19,123 nucleotides of DNA from an uncultured delta proteobacterium (lineage in GTDB: Bacteria; Myxococcota_A; Bradymonadia; REDH01). Location of the stretch: NCBI GenBank assembly GCA_903912275.1, contig CAIWGR010000136.1, positions 1 to 19,123 of the forward strand. Direction: 5' to 3'. The number at the start of each line of letters is the position of its first letter. Position 1 is the first letter of the stretch. Under the pieces are notes generated by a model. That model searched no databases, was not told where the DNA came from, and was given only the letters and a program-made list of their open reading frames with translations. Below are positions 14,074-19,123 of this stretch, piece by piece. Both the position numbers and the translations under genes were made by a program.

Positions 14074-15417
14074 ATGCTCATGACCCCTGCCGCCATCGCC
14101 GCGCAGCTCTCCTTCTGGGCCGCGCTCCCCTTCCTCGCCGTGCTTCTGCTCATCGCGCTCATGCCGGCGCTCGCGCCCCACTGGTGGGAGAGCAATCGCA
14201 ACCGCGGGATGTTGATGGGGCTCATCGCGCTCCCCTTCGCAGTCTGGTTCATGCAGGCCTTCGGCGACGGCGGGAAGTTTCAGCTTGTCCATGCGGCCGT
14301 GGAGTACTTCTCCTTCATCTCGCTCATCTTGAGCCTCTACCTCCTTGGCGGCGGCGTCTATCTGCGGGGCAGCCTGGCCGGCACCCCGCTCGCCAACACC
14401 GCCATGCTCGCCATCGGCGCTCTGCTGGCCAACCTCGTCGGCACCACGGGCGCCTCGATGATCCTGATTCGGCCGCTGCTCCGCGCCAACAAGAAGCGGG
14501 TCGCACGCGCCCACATCATCGTCTTCTTTATCTTCATCGTCGCCAACTGCGGCGGCCTGCTCACGCCGCTCGGCGACCCACCGCTCTACCTCGGCTTCCT
14601 CAAGGGGGTGCCCTTCGCTTGGACCTTCTCGCTCTGGCGCCCGTGGCTGCTGGTGAACGGCATCCTCCTCGTCATCTTCAACCTGCTCGACCAGTCGGTC
14701 ATCAACAAGGAGGAGGCGGCGTCAGATACGGTCCACACCTTCGAGGAGGTGATGCAGCATGAGCCGCTCCGCATCGAGGGAAAGAACAACCTGGCGCTGC
14801 TCGTCCTTGTCGTGCTGGTGGTCGTGGCCCGCGGCCAGCATTGGGGCTTCGGGCCGGCGGGCTGGCCCGTGGGACTGCAAGAGGGGCTTCTGCTGCTGCT
14901 CTCGGGCATCGGCTATCTGACCACCTCGCCGCGCATCCGGACGGAGAACAACTTCTCCTTCGGCCCCATCCTGGAGGTCGCCATCCTCTTTGCCGGCATC
15001 TTCGCCACCATGACGGCGCCGCTGCTGCTGCTGAACGCACATGCCAAGGAGCTGGCGCTCGACCTGCCGTGGCACTTCTTCTGGGCCTCGGGCATGCTCT
15101 CGTCGGTGCTCGACAATGCGCCCACCTACCTCGCGATGGCCGCCACAGCGGCAGGCCAGGCGGGCGTGGAGGCCGACGGCCCCTTCATCGGAAGGTGGCT
15201 CGCGACGGGCGATGCAGCCCACCTCTACCTGACCGCGGTCGCCTGTGGCTCAGTCTTCATGGGCGCGCTCACCTACATCGGGAACGGTCCCAACTTCATG
15301 GTGCGGGCCGTGGCAGAGGAGAACGGGGTCAAGATGCCCTCCTTCTTTGCCTACATGCGCTACGCCTTCCTCATCCTGGTGCCCATCTTCATCCTCGTCA
15401 CGCTGGTCATCTTCTGA
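14074..15417 (+). CDS. putative sodium:proton antiporter (NhaD/CitMHS-like, ion transporter superfamily)
   Basis: The 447-residue protein is almost entirely hydrophobic, with about 11-12 membrane segments. Two re-entrant-loop signatures place it in the ArsB/NhaD/citrate transporter superfamily: ANCGGLLTPLGDPPLYLGFL at about 157-176 and SSVLDNAPTYLAM at about 343-355. GALTYIGNGPNFMV at about 397-410 is the second half's equivalent. ANLVGTTGASMILIRPLLRA (119-138) is also typical. Members annotated as sodium:proton antiporters exchange cytoplasmic Na+ for H+. A carboxylate substrate is the main alternative, because family names (CitMHS_2) overlap. The ATG at 14074 has GGAG at 14061-14064; a second ATG at 14080 is less well spaced. 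Its place after the pyrophosphatase fits a pair that makes and uses a proton gradient. It converges with the YHS lipoprotein gene, leaving 25 bases between stops with no convincing terminator. Confidence 0.85.
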   Translation: MLMTPAAIAAQLSFWAALPFLAVLLLIALMPALAPHWWESNRNRGMLMGLIALPFAVWFMQAFGDGGKFQLVHAAVEYFSFISLILSLYLLGGGVYLRGSLAGTPLANTAMLAIGALLANLVGTTGASMILIRPLLRANKKRVARAHIIVFFIFIVANCGGLLTPLGDPPLYLGFLKGVPFAWTFSLWRPWLLVNGILLVIFNLLDQSVINKEEAASDTVHTFEEVMQHEPLRIEGKNNLALLVLVVLVVVARGQHWGFGPAGWPVGLQEGLLLLLSGIGYLTTSPRIRTENNFSFGPILEVAILFAGIFATMTAPLLLLNAHAKELALDLPWHFFWASGMLSSVLDNAPTYLAMAATAAGQAGVEADGPFIGRWLATGDAAHLYLTAVACGSVFMGALTYIGNGPNFMVRAVAEENGVKMPSFFAYMRYAFLILVPIFILVTLVIF

Positions 15418-15442
15418 CCGGCGCAACGGCCGGAGGGCAGGA

Positions 15443-16111
15443 CTACTTGGAGAGGAACTTGGTGGGGTTCTTCTCGAACTTGCCCACGCAGCGCTTGCAG
15501 CAGAAGTAGTAGGACTTGCCGTCGACAACCGCCTTGGGGCTGGTCGCCTTGATGCGGAAGACCTCGCCGCTCACGGGGCAGCGGGTGATGTCGCCCACGG
15601 TGAGGCCAGGCTGCGCCTTGATCTTGTCGGCCGGCACATGCTCCATGTCCTCCATCTCGTCCTCTTCATGCTCGCCCGCCGGCTTGGCCGCGGCCTCTTC
15701 GCCACCGCCGCCACAGCCCATGTGCTCGCCCTTGTCGGCGCCGCCGCAGCAGTCGCCCTTCTCGCCACCGCCGCAGCCCTTGCAGCCTTCACAGGCGCAC
15801 TTGCCGTCGGCGCCCTTGGTGCACTCGCCCTCATGCTTGCCACAGCCCCCGCAGCCCGAACCCTCGTGACCGCCGCAGCCCATGTGCTCTCCACCACCGC
15901 ATCCCGAGCCGCTGCCCGCATGGTCGCCGCCGCAGCCGGCCTCACCGCTCGCCTCGGGGGCCTTCTTCTGCGCCATCGCCGCGAGCGCCGCGGGGTCTGC
16001 GCTGCCTTCGCCGATGAGCACCTGGACCGGCGGCTGAGCCACTTCGGCAGGCTTATCGCAGCCAACAGCAAGAGAGAGGAGGCCGAGGGCAAGCAGGGAG
16101 AGAAGACGCAT
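15443..16111 (-). CDS. metallothionein-like Cys/Gly/His-rich lipoprotein with YHS-type domain
   Basis: The 222-residue product has a lipoprotein signal (MRLLSLLALGLLSLAVGC, lipid at Cys18). An Asp at +2 in E. coli would keep it in the inner membrane. Residues 58-135 hold 13 cysteines and five histidines among glycines, including GEHMGCGG twice and a dense core (CTKGADGKCACEGCKGC), like a metallothionein. A charged linker (GEHEEDEMEDMEH) follows. The C-terminal 50 residues match a YHS/TRASH-type metal-binding domain: RCPVSGEVFRI at 177-187, then DGKSYYFCCKRCVGKFEKNP at 197-216. The likely role is binding or delivering soft metals (Cu, Zn, Ni or similar) in the periplasm. The ATG at 16111-16109 has GGAG about eight bases before it; upstream in-frame starts to 16165 would spoil the signal. 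No metal exporter or sensor gene is next to it. Confidence 0.85.
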   Translation of the reverse strand: MRLLSLLALGLLSLAVGCDKPAEVAQPPVQVLIGEGSADPAALAAMAQKKAPEASGEAGCGGDHAGSGSGCGGGEHMGCGGHEGSGCGGCGKHEGECTKGADGKCACEGCKGCGGGEKGDCCGGADKGEHMGCGGGGEEAAAKPAGEHEEDEMEDMEHVPADKIKAQPGLTVGDITRCPVSGEVFRIKATSPKAVVDGKSYYFCCKRCVGKFEKNPTKFLSK

Positions 16112-16305
16112 CGCAGAGACTCCAGTGGATAACGGTGGCGCGATGCAAAAGGAGGTTGCAGGCACCCTGTGAAAGTGGGCGGCAAACTAGGGTGGTGTGA
16201 CATGCGTCGCAAGACTTTCGACTGTGCCTCTTTGCCCACCGTTCCGCTTCCCTCGCCCGCGCGAGGCGGTTAGAAGAGAGCCCCTCTCCGCCCCGAGGTA
16301 GCCCC

Positions 16306-17145
16306 ATGAGCCAATCCCCGTCGCCCGCTCTCCCCGTCGGCAAGTTCGTTGAGCTCGAAGACGGCCTGCGCGTCCACTACCACGAGGCCGGCGCAGGGCT
16401 CCCCGTCGTCTTCGTCCACGGCTCCGGCCCCGGCGCGAGCGGCTACAGCAACTTCAAGGGCAACTTCCCGCTCTGGGCCGAATCGGGCTTTCGCACCATC
16501 GTCCCCGACACCATCGGATTCGGCCACTCCAGCAAGCCGGAGGATGTCGACTACACGCTCGCCTTCCTCACCGACGCGCTCCTCCGCTTTACGCAGGCCA
16601 TCGGCCTTGAGCGCTTCGTCCTGGTCGGAAACTCGCTCGGCGGCGCCATGTGCATCCGGCTCGCGCTCGACCATCCCGAGCTCGTCGCAGGCCTCATCCT
16701 CATGGCGCCCGGCGGCCTCGAAGAGCGCGAGGTCTACATGGGCCTGCGCGGTATCCGAACGATGATGAAGTCCGTCCTCGATCCGGCCGGCTTCTCGCTC
16801 GAGAGCATGCGCAAAATCTTCTCGCTGCAGCTCCACGACCCCTCCGTGCTGCAGGAGCAGACCCTCCACGAGCGGCTCGAGGTTGCGCTCACGCAGCCCC
16901 GCAAGGTCTTCACCTCGCTGGCGGTTCCCCACCTCGCGCCCGAGCTGCCCAACCTGGCCGTTCCGTCGCTCACCTTCTGGGGCACGGGCGACCAGTTCTG
17001 CCCCATCTCCGGCGCCACGGCCATCGCCATGAACTGCCGCAACGCCCGGGTGATGACCATCACCGAGTGCGGCCACTGGGTCATGGTCGAGCACCCCCGC
17101 CTCTTCAACGATGTGAGCCTGCAGTTCCTGCGCGAGCTCGCCTGA
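16306..17145 (+). CDS. alpha/beta hydrolase, meta-cleavage product (C-C bond) hydrolase type
   Basis: The 279-residue alpha/beta-hydrolase has the triad Ser110 (VGNSLGGAM), Asp229 (FWGTGDQFCP) and His257 (ECGHWVMVEHP), plus the oxyanion-hole motif HGSGPGAS at 38-45. HGxGPG, DTIGFGHSSKP and the length are typical of enzymes that split 2-hydroxy-6-oxo-hexa-2,4-dienoates made by extradiol ring cleavage (DmpD, MhpC, BphD, HsaD/TesD). This yields 2-hydroxypenta-2,4-dienoate and an acid. The assignment gains weight from the next two genes, which process that product. The ATG at 16306 has GAGG at 16295-16298. It is separated from the divergent lipoprotein gene by 194 bases in which I see no clear promoter, and from the dehydrogenase gene by 30 bases. 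The ring-cleavage substrate (monocyclic, biphenyl-like or steroid) cannot be read from the sequence. Confidence 0.85.
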   Translation: MSQSPSPALPVGKFVELEDGLRVHYHEAGAGLPVVFVHGSGPGASGYSNFKGNFPLWAESGFRTIVPDTIGFGHSSKPEDVDYTLAFLTDALLRFTQAIGLERFVLVGNSLGGAMCIRLALDHPELVAGLILMAPGGLEEREVYMGLRGIRTMMKSVLDPAGFSLESMRKIFSLQLHDPSVLQEQTLHERLEVALTQPRKVFTSLAVPHLAPELPNLAVPSLTFWGTGDQFCPISGATAIAMNCRNARVMTITECGHWVMVEHPRLFNDVSLQFLRELA

Positions 17146-17175
17146 TTTCTCTCCCCCTCGACCCTGCGTGACCTG

Positions 17176-18072
17176 ATGGAACGAGTTCGCTGCGCCATCA
17201 TCGGCTCCGGAAATATCGGAACCGATCTCATGTACAAGGCGCTTCGCAGCGCCGAAATCGAGCCCGTCTGGATGGTCGGCATCGACCCCGACTCCGACGG
17301 CCTCGCCCGTGCCCGCTCGCACGGCCTCAAGACCACCCACGAAGGGGTAGACGGCCTCATCGCCCACATGCGGGAAGACAACATCCGCATCGCCTTCGAT
17401 GCGACCAGCGCCTACGCCCACGCCGAAAACTCCCGCAAGGTCATCGAGCAGGGCGCGGTCATGATCGACCTCACGCCGGCTGCCATCGGCCCCTACTGCG
17501 TGCCCTCCGTCAACCTCGCCGCCCAGATCGCGCTCCGCGCCAGCAACCTCAACATGGTCACCTGCGGCGGCCAAGCCACCATCCCCATGGTCTACGCCGT
17601 CAGCCGCGTGCAGCCCGTGGACTACGGCGAGATCATCGCCACCGTCTCGTCGCGCTCTGCCGGTCCCGGCACCCGCGCCAACATCGATGAGTTCACCCGC
17701 ACCACGGCCACCGGCGTGGAGCGTGTCGGCGGCGCGAAGCGGGGCAAGGCCATCATCATCATCAACCCGGCCGACCCGCCGATCATCATGCGCGACACCA
17801 TCCACTGCCTCACCGAGACAGACCCCGACCAGGAGGCCATCCGCGCCTCGGTCCACGCGATGATCGCCGAGGTGCAGAAGTATGTGCCGGGTTACCAGCT
17901 CAAGAACGGTCCGGTCTTCGATGGCCGCCGCGTCAGCATCTTCCTCGAGGTCGCAGGCCTCGGCGACTACCTGCCCACCTACGCGGGCAACCTCGACATC
18001 ATGACCGCCGCCGCGCTCCGCACCGGCGAGCTCATCGCCGCCGAGCTCCGCGCCGGCCGCTACTCCGTCTAG
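17176..18072 (+). CDS. mhpF: acetaldehyde dehydrogenase (CoA-acylating)
   Basis: This enzyme oxidises acetaldehyde with NAD+ and CoA to acetyl-CoA, the last step of the meta-cleavage pathway. The 298-residue product has a Rossmann motif, IIGSGNIGTDL at 8-18, and the catalytic Cys130 in VTCGGQATIP. ATSAYAHAEN and AGPGTRANIDEFT, also conserved in MhpF/DmpF/BphJ/HsaG, are present, and the length (about 300) fits. Homologues form a tight complex with 4-hydroxy-2-oxovalerate aldolase that channels the aldehyde, and the aldolase gene follows after 27 bases. The ATG at 17176 has no obvious Shine-Dalgarno; the 30-base gap from the hydrolase gene is pyrimidine-rich, so translation may rely on coupling. 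The symbol mhpF is by family; tesF, dmpF or hsaG would be equally good until the upper pathway is known. Confidence 0.95.
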   Translation: MERVRCAIIGSGNIGTDLMYKALRSAEIEPVWMVGIDPDSDGLARARSHGLKTTHEGVDGLIAHMREDNIRIAFDATSAYAHAENSRKVIEQGAVMIDLTPAAIGPYCVPSVNLAAQIALRASNLNMVTCGGQATIPMVYAVSRVQPVDYGEIIATVSSRSAGPGTRANIDEFTRTTATGVERVGGAKRGKAIIIINPADPPIIMRDTIHCLTETDPDQEAIRASVHAMIAEVQKYVPGYQLKNGPVFDGRRVSIFLEVAGLGDYLPTYAGNLDIMTAAALRTGELIAAELRAGRYSV

Positions 18073-18099
18073 CTCCCCTCCGAAGGCGAAAGGAACACC

Positions 18100-19123
18100 A
18101 TGAACCTCCAGGGAAAGAAGATTACCCTCCACGAAATGAGCCTGCGCGACGGCATGCACCCGCAGCGTCACCAGATCACGCTCGACCAGATGATCGCCAT
18201 CGCCACCGCCTGCGACGAGGCCGGCATGCCGCTCATCGAGGTCACCCACGGCGACGGCCTCGGCGGCTCCTCCGTCAACTACGGCTTCGGGCTCCACAGC
18301 GACGAGGAGTACCTACGCGCAGTCATCCCGCGGATGAAGCAGATGAAGGTCTCGGCGCTGCTGCTGCCCGGCATCGGCACCGTCGACCATCTCCGCATGG
18401 CGGTCGACTGCGGCGTGCACTGCATCCGCGTCGCCACCCACTGCACCGAGGCCGACGTCTCTGCGCAGCACATCAAGCTGGCCAGCAAGCTCGGCATCGA
18501 CACGGTCGGCTTCCTGATGATGGCCCACATGAACACGCCCGAGGGGCTGCTTCATCAGGCGAAGCTCATGGAGAGCTACGGCGCCACCACCATCTACATC
18601 ACCGACTCGGCCGGCTACCTCCTGCCGCATGATGTGACCGCTCGCATCGCCGCGCTCCGCGAAGGGCTTCATCCCGGCACCGCCATCGGCTTCCACGGCC
18701 ACCACAACATGGGCATGAGCATCGCCAACTCGTTGGCAGCGGTCGAGGCCGGTGCAGAGCGCATCGACGTTGCCTGCGCAGGCCTCGGCGCCGGCGCCGG
18801 CAACACCCCCACCGAGGCCTTCGTGGCGGTCGCCAATCGCATGGGCATCGAGACGGGCGTCGACCTCTACAAGGTCATGGATGTGGCCGAGGATCTCATC
18901 GTCCCGATGATGAACCAGATGGTCCGCGTGGACCGCGACGCGCTCGTCCTCGGCTACGCCGGCGTCTACTCCTCCTTCCTGCTCTTCGCGAAGCGGGCTG
19001 CCACACGCTACGGCCTCTCCGCCCGCGACATCCTCGTCGAGATGGGGCGTCGCAAGACGGTCGGCGGCCAGGAAGACATGATCGAAGATGTGGCGCTCGA
19101 CATGGCCCGCGCGCGCGGCCTCA
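18100..19123 (+). CDS. mhpE: 4-hydroxy-2-oxovalerate aldolase (3' end cut by window)
   Basis: This class II (metal-dependent) aldolase splits 4-hydroxy-2-oxovalerate into pyruvate and acetaldehyde. It is open from ATG 18100 to the window end, giving 341 residues of an expected 340-350, so only a few residues and the stop are missing. The catalytic segment SLRDGMHPQRHQ has Arg16, Asp17 (metal) and His20 (base). Metal ligands His199 and His201 lie in GFHGHHNMGMSIAN. VTHGDGLGGSSVNYG (48-62) and AGLGAGAGNTPTE are also conserved. AAGGA at 18090-18094 lies five bases before the start. The partner acetaldehyde dehydrogenase is immediately upstream, as in dmpFG, mhpFE and bphJI. The hydratase that makes its substrate is not in the window and would be expected just downstream or elsewhere. 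Confidence 0.95.
   Translation, partial: MNLQGKKITLHEMSLRDGMHPQRHQITLDQMIAIATACDEAGMPLIEVTHGDGLGGSSVNYGFGLHSDEEYLRAVIPRMKQMKVSALLLPGIGTVDHLRMAVDCGVHCIRVATHCTEADVSAQHIKLASKLGIDTVGFLMMAHMNTPEGLLHQAKLMESYGATTIYITDSAGYLLPHDVTARIAALREGLHPGTAIGFHGHHNMGMSIANSLAAVEAGAERIDVACAGLGAGAGNTPTEAFVAVANRMGIETGVDLYKVMDVAEDLIVPMMNQMVRVDRDALVLGYAGVYSSFLLFAKRAATRYGLSARDILVEMGRRKTVGGQEDMIEDVALDMARARGL

Noticed and set aside
15417..15443. Bidirectional terminator between the antiporter and YHS lipoprotein genes
   Set aside because: The 25-base gap has only a short CCGG/CCGG pairing and no T-tract on either strand.
16112..16305. Divergent promoter pair between the YHS lipoprotein and hydrolase genes
   Set aside because: On the minus strand TTGCGA, 17 bases, TAGTTT is possible but weak. 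Nothing convincing was seen on the plus strand.
16270..18297. 675-codon antisense open frame over hydrolase, dehydrogenase and aldolase genes
   Set aside because: It spans three unrelated sense genes and two intergenic gaps and has only Gly/Asp/Glu/Val-rich shadow composition.

Overview
The window comes from a GC-rich bacterial chromosome with strong G/C preference at third codon positions. Several traits suggest a deltaproteobacterial or Myxococcota-like organism, perhaps Bradymonadales-like. These are a large secreted protein with thrombospondin type 3 calcium-binding repeats, lipoproteins with Asp/Thr/Ser-rich linkers and paired cysteines, DUF3105 lipoproteins, and a H+-pyrophosphatase. 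This placement is inference from protein style; there is no rRNA or other marker here. I found no mobile element, CRISPR array, tRNA or rRNA.

Layout: (1) 1-209 is the 3' end of an unrecognised gene. (2) 312-2929 is a two-gene operon: a two-dinucleotide-domain FAD/NAD(P) oxidoreductase, then a NapH-like membrane polyferredoxin whose predicted periplasmic loop carries four cysteines and a perfect EF-hand loop. (3) 3197-6696 is one very large secreted TSP3-repeat protein, split into two reading frames by an apparent one-base deletion near 4528; a hairpin terminator follows. (4) 6772-9076, minus strand, is a purF - DUF2179 membrane protein - MutT/Nudix operon, both junctions being 4-nt GTGA overlaps. 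(5) 9162-11164, minus strand, holds two tandem paralogous DUF3105 lipoproteins. (6) 11392-15417, plus strand, holds a membrane pyrophosphatase with a signal-peptide-like N-terminus and a NhaD/CitMHS-type sodium:proton antiporter. (7) 15443-16111, minus strand, is a lipoprotein combining a metallothionein-like Cys/Gly/His region with a YHS-type metal-binding domain. (8) 16306-19123, plus strand, is a lower meta-cleavage cluster: C-C bond hydrolase, acylating acetaldehyde dehydrogenase and 4-hydroxy-2-oxovalerate aldolase (cut by the window end).

How the parts work together: the last cluster would turn a ring-cleavage product into a 2-hydroxypentadienoate, then pyruvate and acetyl-CoA, but the intervening hydratase and the ring-cleavage dioxygenase are not in view. 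The pyrophosphatase and antiporter would link pyrophosphate hydrolysis to proton and sodium gradients. The oxidoreductase/polyferredoxin pair probably carries electrons between NAD(P)H and the membrane, with unknown partners. Long antisense ORFs (up to 843 codons) are by-products of codon bias. No gap between genes exceeds about 270 bases.
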